A stretch of 64,000 nt of DNA from an uncultured Pseudovibrio sp. (GCA_947496145.1 CANMBS010000001.1:310001-374000), one strand, 5' to 3'. Positions 29,553 to 40,319 are shown, numbered from the stretch's first letter. The notes: generated by a model from the sequence alone, not told the origin. A program made the numbers and translations.

Positions 29553-30173
29553 ATGCACTTGAATGAAGAGTTTACCGAGGGTTTCAAGTTCATGCCGGGT
29601 TACTTTGGTCGTCAGGAGCAAAAAGAGCTTGTTGAAACCCTTAGATACCTAGTAAAGGAAGCCCCCCTTTTTACCCCCGTTATGCCACGGACAGGTAAGC
29701 CATTTTCGGTACGAATGACCAACCTGGGTGATTTGGGCTGGGTTTCTGATCGCAACGGATATCGCTATCAGCCGCAACATCCTACGAGTGGTGAAAACTG
29801 GCCTGCGATACCTAAAGTCCTTATTGAGTTGTGGGAGCAAGTGGGAGGATGTCCGGCGTCTCCAGAAGCTTGCCTCGTAAATTATTATGCCCCCACTGCA
29901 AAAATGGGGATGCATCAGGATAAGGACGAGGAAACGTTTGATGCGCCAGTTGTATCTGTCAGTCTGGGTGACACAGCACTTTTCCGAATTGGCGGGGTTG
30001 AGCGTAGCGATGCAACGCAGTCTCTCAAACTAAACTCAGGAGATGTAGTTGTTTTAGCAGGGGAATCCCGGCTTTGTTATCATGGCATTGATCGTGTGCT
30101 TGGAGGCAGCTCCAGCCTGCTTAAAGACGGAGGCAGATTGAATCTGACTCTCCGCCGAGTTTCTCCGTTCTGA
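29553..30173 (+). CDS. alkB: Alkylated DNA repair dioxygenase AlkB
   Basis: A 206-residue Fe(II)/2-oxoglutarate dioxygenase that removes N1-methyladenine and N3-methylcytosine lesions by oxidation. The iron ligands HxD (MGMHQDKDE) and distal His (LCYHGIDR), plus the 2OG-binding RLNLTLRR, are all present, with NYYAPTAKMG before the first His. The ATG at 29553 follows AGGAGGT. It is a lone plus-strand gene convergent with the TetR regulator. Confidence 0.94.
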   Translation: MHLNEEFTEGFKFMPGYFGRQEQKELVETLRYLVKEAPLFTPVMPRTGKPFSVRMTNLGDLGWVSDRNGYRYQPQHPTSGENWPAIPKVLIELWEQVGGCPASPEACLVNYYAPTAKMGMHQDKDEETFDAPVVSVSLGDTALFRIGGVERSDATQSLKLNSGDVVVLAGESRLCYHGIDRVLGGSSSLLKDGGRLNLTLRRVSPF

Positions 30174-30188
30174 GCAGTTCTTCAACGT

Positions 30189-30851
30189 TCAGGCATGCTC
30201 AAGAGCGTCACTCATGAAGAATGCGCGGATACCATTTGAGACGAAGCGGATGGTTCCTTCGACAATTTCATCCTGATCCATTTCTTCGTCATAAGGCCCT
30301 TTGGATGCGCCAGTCACCACGTAAAGCGCTTCCAGTGTTGCACTGTGCATGAGCATCATAAGCAGCTGTGCACGCGGGCCTGTTGGTGTGTCGCTTTGTG
30401 TGGCTTTGGCAAGTGCTTTGGTGATGCGCAGAATAATCTTTGGCGGCTCCCATGAATGCATGATCTTCTGACCGGATTCAGGGTCTGAAAATACTTGCCG
30501 GATCAACACTACGAAAGGCACCAGCTTTCCGGTGTCCCGAGAAATGCCCTGAACAATCAGCGGCTCCATAAAAGCGCGGGTGATCTCTTCCACATCTGGT
30601 TCACGCCCGCCAACTTCCAGCGCATCGAGACGCTGCATACGCATGTCATCAATCTCGCGCAGGCGACGCATGAAGACAGCTCTGACCAGATCTTCCTTGC
30701 TTCCAAAGTGATAGTTCACCGCAGCAACATTCGCATCTGCCTTTTCAGTGATCATTCTTACAGAGGTTTCTGTAAGGCCATGTTCAGCAAGCAAGCGTTC
30801 AGCGGCATCCAATAGTCGTTCACGGGTCCCCATTTCAGAGCTGTCTGGCAC
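30189..30851 (-). CDS. TetR/AcrR-family regulator
   Basis: A 220-residue repressor with N-terminal TetR helix-turn-helix (TRERLLDAAERLLAEHGLTETSV, in part; VAAVNYHFGSKEDL) and a C-terminal ligand domain resembling the CecR/DUF1956 group. The GTG start at 30851 is chosen by GGAGGT 6 nt upstream. Its promoter region contains an 11-bp inverted repeat with arms 74 bp apart, one of them within 30 bp of the start. The effector and targets are unknown. Confidence 0.85.
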   Translation of the reverse strand: MPDSSEMGTRERLLDAAERLLAEHGLTETSVRMITEKADANVAAVNYHFGSKEDLVRAVFMRRLREIDDMRMQRLDALEVGGREPDVEEITRAFMEPLIVQGISRDTGKLVPFVVLIRQVFSDPESGQKIMHSWEPPKIILRITKALAKATQSDTPTGPRAQLLMMLMHSATLEALYVVTGASKGPYDEEMDQDEIVEGTIRFVSNGIRAFFMSDALEHA

Positions 30852-30866
30852 AGTGGCACCTCCAGA

Positions 30867-30951
30867 AAGATAGATTAAGACATGCATTGAGCGCACTATG
30901 AAAACTACTATCAGCCTCACAGAACTCTCAAATATTTTTGTAATCTATCTT
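30867..30951. promoter_or_regulatory. Widely spaced 11-bp inverted repeats upstream of the TetR gene
   Basis: AAGATAGATTA (30867-30877) and its exact complement TAATCTATCTT (30941-30951) face each other with 63 bp between, 74 bp centre to centre or about seven helical turns. This fits a repressor bound at two sites with looping, or one operator on either side of the promoter. The rest of the gap to 31149 shows no gene. Confidence 0.5.
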
Positions 30952-31149
30952 GCTTTTAGCACGTTTTATAAAGCAACAACCCGCCTACAAATCATAGCAT
31001 CAATTGCAATGACTATATAAATACTGGAGAAAATTATGTGGTGACTTAGAACATCACCAATATTTTGGTTAATTTCTGTCGTTTACATAAGAAAATGGAA
31101 AAGGGGAGTTGTAAGCCCCCCACTTATCCATGGGCATTCAAAGTAGACT

Positions 31150-32733
31150 CTAAAGATAAGTGCTATATGCGATAGCTGCCATTGAGAGTGCGATCACCCA
31201 AAGTGCCACCCGGCCTGACCGACTATGCTTTGCCTCAGACCTGCCAATGGCTTCTGCTGTCGCCTCATCAAACTTCAAGCCGCTGTTCACCATCCCCTCA
31301 AGCTGATTGGAGAACTTACTTGCACGGTCAGCAATAATTGGCAGATCACTCGCCAGACGACCAAGGATGGTGACGCCTGTTGCTAAATCTGAGATCCGTC
31401 CCATAGGGCCAAGGTTTCTCTGAATCCAGTTGGTCACCACAGGGTCTGCCGTACTCCACATATCCAAATGCGGATTGAGAGAACGAGCGACACCTTCTGC
31501 CAGTACCATGTTCTTTTGCAACAGGATGAGTTGAGGCTGAGTGTGCATGTTGAACATCTCAGTTACTTCAAACAGTTGTGTCAGCAAGCGCGCCATTGAG
31601 ATTTCGCTGGCATCATGACCGTGGATTGGCTCACCGATTGCCCGAATTGCCTGCGCAAACACCTCCACATCCTGATCAGATGGCACATAACCGGCTTCAA
31701 AATGAACTTCAGCAACGCGCAGATAATTGCGGGTGATAAAACCGTACAGGATTTCGGCAAGGAAACGGCGCTCTGCCAGCCCCAGACGACCTGTGATACC
31801 CAAATCAACTGCTACCAGCGTTCCGTCAGGCTCAACGAACAAGTTGCCCTGATGCATATCTGCGTGGAAGAAGCCGTCACGCACCGCATGGCGCAAAAAC
31901 GTCTGGATGACTTTGTTACCAAGCTCAGCCAGATCATGACCTGCTTCTTCAATACCCTCCAGATTGGAGAGCTTTACACCATCAACCCACTCCATTGTAA
32001 GCACGGAGCGAGATGTACGTGGCCAATCCACGCCTGGTACGCGGAAATGCTCGTCTTCCTTGCTGTTTTCTCCCATTTCGGAAAGGGCTGCCGCTTCCAT
32101 GCGCAGGTCCATTTCAAGGATCACAGCTTTTTCGTAGGTTTCTACCGTTGCAATAGGACGTAAACGACGGCTTGCAGGACTAAATTTTTCTGCAAGACGT
32201 GCTGCAAGGTAAAAGCTCTTCAGGTCTCGTTTAAAGCCACGCTCCACACCGGGACGCAGGACTTTAACCGCAACTTTCTGTAGTTCACCTTCACGATTGC
32301 GAAGATAGGCCGGATGAACCTGAGCAATGGAGGCTGCGGCCACAGGTTCTCCAAACTCCTCGAAATGCGTTTCTACCGTTCCACCAAGCTGATCTTCTAC
32401 CGTCTTACGTGCATATTCAGTTGCAAATGGAGGGACGTTGTCCTGAAGCGCAGAAAGCTCGTTAGCCGCTTCCTTACCAACCACATCAGGACGTGTCGCG
32501 AGGAACTGGCCTAGCTTGATGTAGGAAGGACCTAAACGGTTTAAGGCGTCTGTCAGGCGAGCGGCAGCGTCTTTCTTCTCAATACCACGCCGCTCGGCCA
32601 TACGGGCCATGGCAATGGCAAGCCGCGGGCCGGGTGGAAGATCGGGCAGAGATACGAGTCCGAATACCCCTTCGCGGGCCATAACATAACCCGCGAAAAC
32701 CAAACGCATAAATGGAACAATATTAGCGATCAT
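31150..32733 (-). CDS. ubiB: Ubiquinone biosynthesis protein UbiB
   Basis: An atypical ADCK-family kinase-like ATPase needed for coenzyme Q biosynthesis. The 527-residue protein has the KxGQ motif (YIKLGQFLATRPDV), the Ala-rich nucleotide loop (AAASIAQVHPA), FFHADMHQGNLFV and VDLGITG, and a C-terminal hydrophobic anchor (VALWVIALSMAAIAYS). It starts 6 nt after ubiE, so the two CoQ genes are coupled. Confidence 0.95.
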   Translation of the reverse strand: MIANIVPFMRLVFAGYVMAREGVFGLVSLPDLPPGPRLAIAMARMAERRGIEKKDAAARLTDALNRLGPSYIKLGQFLATRPDVVGKEAANELSALQDNVPPFATEYARKTVEDQLGGTVETHFEEFGEPVAAASIAQVHPAYLRNREGELQKVAVKVLRPGVERGFKRDLKSFYLAARLAEKFSPASRRLRPIATVETYEKAVILEMDLRMEAAALSEMGENSKEDEHFRVPGVDWPRTSRSVLTMEWVDGVKLSNLEGIEEAGHDLAELGNKVIQTFLRHAVRDGFFHADMHQGNLFVEPDGTLVAVDLGITGRLGLAERRFLAEILYGFITRNYLRVAEVHFEAGYVPSDQDVEVFAQAIRAIGEPIHGHDASEISMARLLTQLFEVTEMFNMHTQPQLILLQKNMVLAEGVARSLNPHLDMWSTADPVVTNWIQRNLGPMGRISDLATGVTILGRLASDLPIIADRASKFSNQLEGMVNSGLKFDEATAEAIGRSEAKHSRSGRVALWVIALSMAAIAYSTYL

Positions 32734-32739
32734 AACTGG

Positions 32740-33543
32740 TTAGATTTTCCAGCCGGAGTGAAGAGCAGCGATACCGCCAGTGTAATTTCTATATGTGACA
32801 CGCTCAAAACCTGCATCACGTATCATCTGCGCAAAACGTTCCTGATTAGGAAACTTTCGAATAGATTCTACAAGGTAGCTATATGGGTCACCGTCGCCAG
32901 TCACCGCTTGCCCGATTTTTGGAATGGCGTGGAAAGAAAACAGATCATAGACTTTATCCAGCGCTGGAACATCTACCTGTGAGAACTCAAGGCACATGAA
33001 GCGACCGCCACGCTTGAGCACGCGGTGTGCCTCCTTCAGCGCTTTGTCGATCTGCGGGACGTTTCTGATGCCAAATGCGATAGTGTAGGCATCGAAATGC
33101 TTGTCCGGGAAGGGCAGTTCTTCTGCGTTGCCCTGAATGAACTCGATGTTTTCTGAAAGACCTGCCGCATTTGCACGGTCTTTACCAACACCCAGCATAG
33201 AGCCGTTGATATCACAGACAGTTGACTTGATTGTTCGGTTGGAGCGCTCAACCACGCGGGTCGCAATGTCGCCAGTACCCCCAGCCACGTCCAGATGTCG
33301 CCAAGCGCGAGCGCCACTCTTTGGCGGGTGCAGGCTGGAGACCATCGCATCTTTCCAGAGACGATGCATTCCGCCGGACATAAGGTCGTTCATCAGGTCA
33401 TAACGGGATGCCACTTTGTGGAAAACATCATCCACCAGATCCTGCTTTTCACCCTCACGAACTGTACGAAATCCGAAGCTTGTCGCCATTTCGGACGGGT
33501 CTGTTACGGATGCCTGCTCTGGGGCCTTGAACTCACGCGCCAT
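32740..33543 (-). CDS. ubiE: Ubiquinone/menaquinone C-methyltransferase UbiE
   Basis: A 267-residue SAM-dependent methyltransferase of quinone synthesis: [19 protein letters not shown], motif [29 protein letters not shown] and [13 protein letters not shown] are diagnostic. The ATG at 33543 has GGAG upstream and gives the family-length protein; the upstream 28-codon extension is rejected. It is divergent from mutM by 107 bp, a conserved alphaproteobacterial arrangement. Confidence 0.96.
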   Translation of the reverse strand: MAREFKAPEQASVTDPSEMATSFGFRTVREGEKQDLVDDVFHKVASRYDLMNDLMSGGMHRLWKDAMVSSLHPPKSGARAWRHLDVAGGTGDIATRVVERSNRTIKSTVCDINGSMLGVGKDRANAAGLSENIEFIQGNAEELPFPDKHFDAYTIAFGIRNVPQIDKALKEAHRVLKRGGRFMCLEFSQVDVPALDKVYDLFSFHAIPKIGQAVTGDGDPYSYLVESIRKFPNQERFAQMIRDAGFERVTYRNYTGGIAALHSGWKI

Positions 33544-33650
33544 AATCAAATCACTCCATTTCGCGGGCGAACATAGTACAGCTTGGTAGAAAGCGCTATT
33601 GTAGAACGCAATCTTTGCCAGCAGCAAACCACAGTACCAACGGATATCTT

Positions 33651-34553
33651 ATGCCTGAATTACCGGAGGTTGAAACAGTCCGCCGCGGACTCTCGCCTTT
33701 TTTTGACAATGCAACAATTTGCAGAGTGGAACAACGACGCCCTGATCTGCGCTTTCCTTTTGGCGATGATTTCGTGAAAAGGCTGGAAAACCGCCGTGTG
33801 ATTTCCTTCGCGCGCCGTGCCAAATACCTACTTCTGGATCTGGACAGCGGTGATGTTCTGGTGATGCACCTTGGAATGTCCGGCTCGTTTCGATGGATTG
33901 AAACTGAGGATAAAGAGCCGACGCAAACCGTGGAAATGTACCATGCAGCGGACAAACACCCACAGCACGATCATGTTGTGTTTCATGTTCGTCCAGCTGA
34001 CCGTGAAACCATTACTAAGATCATTTACAATGACCCGCGTCGGTTCGGGTTTATGATTTTAGTCCCGAGGAGTGAACTGGATAGTCATCCCATGTTTGCG
34101 CAAATGGGTATTGAACCTCTGGGTAACGAACTGGATGGGGCTTATCTGGCAAAACTCTTTGCAAACCGGAAAACCTCTTTGAAAGCTGCGCTCCTCAATC
34201 AGAAGTTCGTTGCTGGTTTGGGGAATATATACGTGTGTGAGGCTCTTTGGAGAACGGGCCTCAGCCCCTTCAACAGTGCTTCCACCATTGCCGGTAAATC
34301 CGGCAAACCGCTGAAGAAGGCGGAAGAACTTTCCGAGCACATTCGAGATGTGCTGCGTGAGGCAATTTCTTCTGGCGGCTCTTCTCTCAAGGACCACCGT
34401 CAGGCTGACGGCTCACTTGGCTACTTTCAACATAACTTCTCCGTTTATGATCGTGAGGGAGAAGCTTGTCGGAAACCTAAATGTACTGGCGTTATTGAAC
34501 GCAAAGTGCAGAATGGGCGCTCTACCTTTTTCTGTCCCAAATGTCAGAAATAA
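33651..34553 (+). CDS. mutM: Formamidopyrimidine-DNA glycosylase
   Basis: MutM (Fpg) excises 8-oxoguanine and Fapy lesions. The 300-residue product must start at 33651 because the catalytic Pro follows the initiator Met (MPELPEVETVRRGL). LHLGMSGSF, the H2TH domain (AGLGNIYVCEALWRTGLSP), and a C-terminal zinc finger (C-x2-C after YDREGEAC, then FFCPKCQK) are present. Confidence 0.97.
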   Translation: MPELPEVETVRRGLSPFFDNATICRVEQRRPDLRFPFGDDFVKRLENRRVISFARRAKYLLLDLDSGDVLVMHLGMSGSFRWIETEDKEPTQTVEMYHAADKHPQHDHVVFHVRPADRETITKIIYNDPRRFGFMILVPRSELDSHPMFAQMGIEPLGNELDGAYLAKLFANRKTSLKAALLNQKFVAGLGNIYVCEALWRTGLSPFNSASTIAGKSGKPLKKAEELSEHIRDVLREAISSGGSSLKDHRQADGSLGYFQHNFSVYDREGEACRKPKCTGVIERKVQNGRSTFFCPKCQK

Positions 34554-35621
<1,068 letters not shown>

Positions 35622-35630
35622 AGTTTGTCT

Positions 35631-35707
35631 CAGGACCTGCCCGCTACTTGAGATTATCTGATCATTATCGAAATTTGAGAATCTCAGCTTGGCAAGGTCC
35701 TGTTTTT
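35631..35707 (+). terminator. ldh terminator
   Basis: CAGGACCT-GCC pairs with GGCA-AGGTCCTG, enclosing an inner GAGATT/AATCTC helix, and is followed by TTTTT. Confidence 0.7.
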
Positions 35708-35817
35708 CAAATATTCCACTGCACTAGATTCTGATGCACACCTGCGTGAAGACGCCAAGTTAGCTCTTGGATTAGTTTTGCCGGAGTGTGCTCCATTATG
35801 CAGCGCGGAGAATATTG

Positions 35818-37245
35818 ATGACACAGGCGGATATTGGCCTTGTTGGACTAGGCGTCATGGGGGCTAATCTGGCTCTCAACATCGCAGATAATGGCTACAA
35901 AGTAGCGGTATATAACCGAACTGCAGAAGGTACCAAGGCATTCATGGAGAAGGCCGGGCACCTTAAAGACATGTTTATTCCGTGTTACAGCACAGAAGAG
36001 CTGGTTGCGAACATCAAAGCACCACGTCCAATCATTTTGATGGTTCCAGCTGGCGAGCCAGTTGATCAGCAGATTTCTGTTCTGAAAGAAAAGCTGAAAG
36101 ACGGTGACATTCTGATTGATGCTGGTAACAGCGATTTTCGTGATAGCAACCGACGTTACAAAGAACTGGAAGATACACCATTCACCTTCGTTGGTATGGG
36201 AGTTTCCGGCGGCGCTGAAGGTGCGCGCTTTGGTCCGTCCATCATGGTTGGCGCTTCTGAAACCGCCTACGCCCGCATTGAGCCTATCCTGAAAGCAATC
36301 TCCGCTAAGCATGATGGTGAGCCTTGCGTTGCACTGATGGGCCCTGAGGGGGCTGGCCACTTTGTAAAGACACTGCATAATGGCATTGAATATGCTGACA
36401 TGCAGATGATTGCCGAAGTGCATGAAGTCATGACCAGCACTCTGGGGCTGAGCATTCAGGAGCAGGCTGAGATTTTCTCCAAGTGGAATGAAGGCCCTCT
36501 TGCTTCTTATCTCATTGAGATCACAGCACACGTTATGGGTGTGGTTGATGAGGAAAGCGGAAAGCCAATTCTGGACGTTATTCTGGATACTGCTGGTCAG
36601 AAAGGCACAGGTCGCTGGTCTGCCATTGAAGCACATATGCTCGGTGTTCCTGCAACAGGTATTGATGCTGCTGTTGCTGCACGTTGCCTGTCTTCAACCC
36701 GGGCTTTACGTCAGGAAATTTCAGACCTCTACCCGCAGTCTGATGCCATTTTGACCTGGGAGGTCAAGCAGGAAGGTATCGACGCTTGTGAGCGAGCACT
36801 AATCGCCGGTAAGATTTCTGCTTATGCTGAAGGCTTCGCTGTGCTTGCTGCTGGCAGTAAAGACAATGGTTGGGATTTACCAATGGGCGATATTGCACGG
36901 ATCTGGCGACAGGGCTGTATTATTCGCTCCCGATTCCTTGACGAAATCGCACAGGCTTATGATGAGAATCCAGAGCTAAAGTCTCTTTACATGGCTCCTG
37001 CGATTGCAGAGCGTATGAAAGATGCCGTTCCGGGACTGCGTGATGTTCTTAGCCTGAGCATCACAAACGGCGTCCCAACACCTGCGCTTTCCGCAGCTCT
37101 TGCTTCATTCGACATGATCCGCCAGAAGCGTACTGCGGCTTATGTCATTCAGGGCCAGCGCGACTTCTTCGGACAGCATGGTTTTGAGCGTACTGACAAA
37201 GAAGGCTCCGGCTTCCATGGTCCATGGCCAGCAGGTGGAGCTTAA
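35818..37245 (+). CDS. gnd: 6-phosphogluconate dehydrogenase, decarboxylating
   Basis: Converts 6-phosphogluconate to ribulose 5-phosphate with NADP+. The 475-residue protein has GLGVMGANLALNIADNGY, GMGVSGGAEGARFGPSIM, the catalytic His/Asn stretch (KTLHNGIEYADMQMI), DTAGQKGTGRWS and ends in FHGPWPAGGA. The ATG at 35818 follows CGGAG. It stands alone between ldh and a GntR gene. Confidence 0.96.
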   Translation: MTQADIGLVGLGVMGANLALNIADNGYKVAVYNRTAEGTKAFMEKAGHLKDMFIPCYSTEELVANIKAPRPIILMVPAGEPVDQQISVLKEKLKDGDILIDAGNSDFRDSNRRYKELEDTPFTFVGMGVSGGAEGARFGPSIMVGASETAYARIEPILKAISAKHDGEPCVALMGPEGAGHFVKTLHNGIEYADMQMIAEVHEVMTSTLGLSIQEQAEIFSKWNEGPLASYLIEITAHVMGVVDEESGKPILDVILDTAGQKGTGRWSAIEAHMLGVPATGIDAAVAARCLSSTRALRQEISDLYPQSDAILTWEVKQEGIDACERALIAGKISAYAEGFAVLAAGSKDNGWDLPMGDIARIWRQGCIIRSRFLDEIAQAYDENPELKSLYMAPAIAERMKDAVPGLRDVLSLSITNGVPTPALSAALASFDMIRQKRTAAYVIQGQRDFFGQHGFERTDKEGSGFHGPWPAGGA

Positions 37246-37318
37246 GCCTTAGACAATTAAGGCATAGTCGTTATTAACCAGGCTATGCTATGTTTGCTTG
37301 AAAGTTATAGGAGAAACT

Positions 37319-37343
37319 GGCAGGACCTGTTCCAGGCCCTGCC
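37319..37343 (+). other. Hairpin after gnd
   Basis: GGCAGG-A-CCTG-TTC-CAGG-C-CCTGCC with one mismatch, followed by TGTCCTTATTT. It is a weak terminator or processing site 74 nt after gnd and before the GntR gene. Confidence 0.5.
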
Positions 37344-37399
37344 TGTCCTTATTTGAGGCTAGGCCAACACTTAAGCCTTTGTTGAACCGGGAATTTGAT

Positions 37400-38044
37400 G
37401 TGACTGCCAATTCACCCAATGGAGCTGAAATCTATCGCCGCCTGATAAAAGCGATTGAAAGCCGTGAACTGAAGCCCGGCAGTCGCTTACGAGAAGCTGA
37501 ACTTGCTGAAAAATTTGGTGTGAGTCGCACACCTATTCGTGAAGGTCTTAAACGTCTGGAAGCTCAGGGTCTTGCCATTCACGAGCCTAACCGAGGAATG
37601 GTGGTCCCCAGTCTGGATCATAATCAGATCAGTGAGCTTTACTTTTTACGTGAGGTTCTCGAAGGTACTGCTGGCCGGCTGGCAGCGCAGCACGCTTCAA
37701 CGGCTGAGATCGAGATTTTGCAGGAGATGGTTGAATCCGACATGCAGAATCTGGCTGATGCGGAACGTTTGATCAAGACCAACCGCGAATTTCACCGACG
37801 CTTTTATCTCGCCTCTCACAACCGTTATCTGGTTGAGCAAATTGACCACATGCGTTTGTCCTTACTGCTGTTGGCTGGCACAACCCTAACGGACGATGAC
37901 CGCCGCCGCCTTGCTATTGAAGAACATGCAGAAATTGTTGATGCAATTTCGAAACGCGATTGCGATCGTGCAGACAAAGCGGCACGACATCATATTGCCG
38001 AGGCGCACAAAGCCCGTCTGAAATTCTTCACGCAGCTCACCTAA
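37400..38044 (+). CDS. GntR-family (FCD) regulator
   Basis: A 214-residue regulator: winged-helix GntR domain (LREAELAEKFGVSRTPIREG, LKRLEAQGL) and an all-helical FCD effector domain (FHRRFYLASHN, HAEIVDAI, ARHHIAEAH) with metal-binding His positions. The GTG at 37400 with GGGA upstream is chosen. FCD regulators usually sense small organic acids; gnd next door suggests sugar-acid metabolism but does not prove it. Confidence 0.85.
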   Translation: MTANSPNGAEIYRRLIKAIESRELKPGSRLREAELAEKFGVSRTPIREGLKRLEAQGLAIHEPNRGMVVPSLDHNQISELYFLREVLEGTAGRLAAQHASTAEIEILQEMVESDMQNLADAERLIKTNREFHRRFYLASHNRYLVEQIDHMRLSLLLLAGTTLTDDDRRRLAIEEHAEIVDAISKRDCDRADKAARHHIAEAHKARLKFFTQLT

Positions 38045-38067
38045 GCAGTAAATTGACCCAATGCATC

Positions 38068-38100
38068 AAAGCACGATCTTCATAACAGACCGTGCTTTTT
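38068..38100 (+). terminator. GntR gene terminator
   Basis: AAAGCACG and CGTGCTTT pair around a 15-nt loop and run into TTTTT. Confidence 0.75.
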
Positions 38101-38294
38101 GCTTGTATGCACTGCCTATCCTAAGAAGAGCGTTATCACCTCTCCATAAAGATTAAGAAAATTTCTGATAGCTCTCAGGGTCTTACTCTAGTTTCATTCA
38201 ATCGTTCTATTTGCCATCTAATATTGACAGTACAATCTGTGGTCTCACCCTAGGTGACCTGATATAAATGCCTAAAGAATCAAAGCGAGCAACG

Positions 38295-38359
38295 TTCATT
38301 TTAAGTTCGCTGAGGTATCATATTAGTTTCATATGAACTTGATAAACGTTCATATGAAA
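38295..38359 (+). promoter_or_regulatory. DeoR-type operator cluster (two perfect and one degenerate palindrome)
   Basis: TTCATATGAA occurs at 38328-38337 and 38349-38358, each itself a perfect 10-bp palindrome, centres 21 bp apart (two helical turns), and together they form a 12-bp-arm inverted repeat. A degenerate TTCATTTTAA lies 33 bp upstream at 38295-38304. The cluster ends 30 bp before the DeoR start, which fits autoregulation of the ABC operon. Confidence 0.75.
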
Positions 38360-38388
38360 AGAAATTTTTGCGTTGAAGCGATCAGTTT

Positions 38389-39171
38389 ATGGAAGAAAAC
38401 CTCACCCCTCGGCAGGCAGAGATTGTAAGGTTAGTGCGCTCTCAAGGCTTTGCGAGTGTAGATTCTCTGGCGTTGCAATTTGATGTTACAACCCAAACAA
38501 TTCGCAGGGACATCAACCGCCTAAGTGAACAAGGGCTATTAAGGCGTATTCATGGTGGTGTGGAGCCACCTGTCAATCCAAACAATATTACCTACAAAGC
38601 CCGAAGAGTGCTCAATCTTGATGCCAAAAATGCAATCGCGCAGGCCGTTGCAGACAGTATTCCCAACGGGGCAACACTTGCATTTTCTATTGGTACAACG
38701 CCAGAAATTGTTGCAACAGCCTTGAGAAAACACGAGAAACTTAAGGTCTTTACCAACAACATGAATGTAGCAATCGCTGCTCTTTGGAACGCCTCAAGCC
38801 AGGTAACCATTTCCGGAGGACGACTGCGTCATGGCGATCTTGATGTTCTTGGCTCCAGTGCAGAAAGTTTCTTTAAGAATTACAAGTTCGACATAGGAGT
38901 TTTTGGCGTTGCGGGCGTGGATGGGGACGGAACCCTCTTAGACTTTACAGAGGATGAAGCAGAAGCCCGTCAGGCGATTCTGGCTAACTGCCGCCAATCA
39001 TACCTTGTTCTTGATCATTCCAAATTTGGACGCCTTGCTCATGTGCGTGCTGGCTTCCTCGCAGATGTGACCAAAATCTTCTGTGAGAAAAAGCCACCTG
39101 CCTCAATTCTCTCACTCATTGATACTTCTCCAGCCGAACTGGTTGTCTGTACTCAGGAGCCCGCCAAATGA
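38389..39171 (+). CDS. DeoR/GlpR-family regulator
   Basis: A 260-residue repressor with an N-terminal DeoR winged helix (SVDSLALQFDVTTQTIRRDINR in part; GLLRRIHGGVEPP) and a C-terminal sugar-phosphate sensor domain (FSIGTTPEIVATAL, GGRLRHGDLDVLGSSAE, LDHSKFGR). It resembles GlpR, which senses glycerol 3-phosphate. Its stop overlaps the start of the transporter ATPase (ATGA). No strong SD is seen. Perfect paired palindromes lie immediately upstream. Confidence 0.9.
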   Translation: MEENLTPRQAEIVRLVRSQGFASVDSLALQFDVTTQTIRRDINRLSEQGLLRRIHGGVEPPVNPNNITYKARRVLNLDAKNAIAQAVADSIPNGATLAFSIGTTPEIVATALRKHEKLKVFTNNMNVAIAALWNASSQVTISGGRLRHGDLDVLGSSAESFFKNYKFDIGVFGVAGVDGDGTLLDFTEDEAEARQAILANCRQSYLVLDHSKFGRLAHVRAGFLADVTKIFCEKKPPASILSLIDTSPAELVVCTQEPAK

Positions 39172-40259
39172 GCCCTCTACCTCATCCTGCCAGCCTGGAG
39201 CTATCAAATCTTACAAAAGCCTGGGGTGATACGACAGCAGTAAATGAGATCGACCTGTCGGTAGAAGGAGGTAGCTTCACAGTACTTCTGGGACCGAGTG
39301 GATGCGGTAAGTCTACCACGTTGCGTTTGATCGCCGGATTAGAAGAAGCGACTTCAGGTCAGATAAGTATTGGCGGAAAAGACGTCACCTATCTCTCTCC
39401 AGCCCAGCGCGATATCTCTATGGTGTTCCAGAACTATGCGCTGTTTCCGCATATTTCTGTGGCAGAAAATATTCTGTTTGGTCTCAAGGTGCGAAAAGTT
39501 GGCAAGGCTGAACGAGATGAGAGACTAAGAAATGCGGCAGACCTGCTTGGGATTTCGCAATTGCTCGACCGCAAGCCGTCACAACTTTCTGGCGGGCAGC
39601 AACAGCGTGTCGCATTAGGACGCGCAATCGTTTCTCAAAAGCCGGTTTGCCTGATGGATGAGCCACTTTCCAACCTTGATGCAAAGCTGCGTCAGGAAAT
39701 GCGCGTTGAATTGCGGGCACTTCAGCAACAACTTGGTCTGACTATGGTTTATGTGACCCATGACCAGACTGAAGCCATCACGATGGCAGATCAGGTTGTC
39801 CTGATGAACAAGGGCGAAATTGAACAGGTTGCAACGCCGCAAATGATTTATGAATGCCCTGCAAGTGTCTTTACGGCCCGCTTTATCGGTACCCCGCCGA
39901 TGAACATTATGGAGTTGCAAAAGATACGCGCTGTCACCCCAGAAAAAGCATTGCATCTTCTGCCAGATGCTCCGAAGCACTGCCTGCTCGGGTTGCGGCC
40001 GGAAGACATCAGATTAACTGATGAAAATGGCATTCCGGGTCAAGTCATTAGCCTTGAATACATGGGAGCTGATACGCTGGCTAACTGTTCTGTTGGCGGC
40101 GAAAAGCTGCTCGTGCGTGTTAAAGGCAGTACCCCACTCAAGCCAGACCAAGATATTAAACTGGCTTGGAATACAGAAATTCCTACAGTTTTTCATAAGG
40201 ATACCGGCAAACGTCGGGAAGAGTTCAAGCCGGACGAGGTGCAATTCGAACCGGCTTGA
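39168..40259 (+). CDS. Carbohydrate-type ABC transporter ATPase (UgpC/MalK family)
   Basis: A 363-residue ATPase: Walker A GPSGCGKSTTLRLIAG, signature LSGGQQQRVALGRAI, Walker B PVCLMDEPLSNLDAKLR and the H-loop VTHDQTEA, then a C-terminal TOBE/MalK-like regulatory domain (GLRPEDIRL). It is the energy module of the importer whose binding protein and permeases follow, and it is translationally coupled to the DeoR regulator. Confidence 0.93.
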   Translation: MSPLPHPASLELSNLTKAWGDTTAVNEIDLSVEGGSFTVLLGPSGCGKSTTLRLIAGLEEATSGQISIGGKDVTYLSPAQRDISMVFQNYALFPHISVAENILFGLKVRKVGKAERDERLRNAADLLGISQLLDRKPSQLSGGQQQRVALGRAIVSQKPVCLMDEPLSNLDAKLRQEMRVELRALQQQLGLTMVYVTHDQTEAITMADQVVLMNKGEIEQVATPQMIYECPASVFTARFIGTPPMNIMELQKIRAVTPEKALHLLPDAPKHCLLGLRPEDIRLTDENGIPGQVISLEYMGADTLANCSVGGEKLLVRVKGSTPLKPDQDIKLAWNTEIPTVFHKDTGKRREEFKPDEVQFEPA

Positions 40260-40319
40260 AAACGCGCATTTGCGCATTGAAGTGCCCCAAAATCCAGGGC
40301 AATTTGAGGATATATACCG

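Larger units (their letters stand above)
38045..38388 (+). other. GntR-DeoR intergenic region
   Basis: This 344-bp non-coding stretch holds the GntR terminator at its left end and the DeoR operator cluster at its right end. A TTGACA at 38223-38228 lacks a convincing -10; TATAAA near 38265 has TGGTCT 17 nt before it. I place no firm promoter. Confidence 0.6.
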
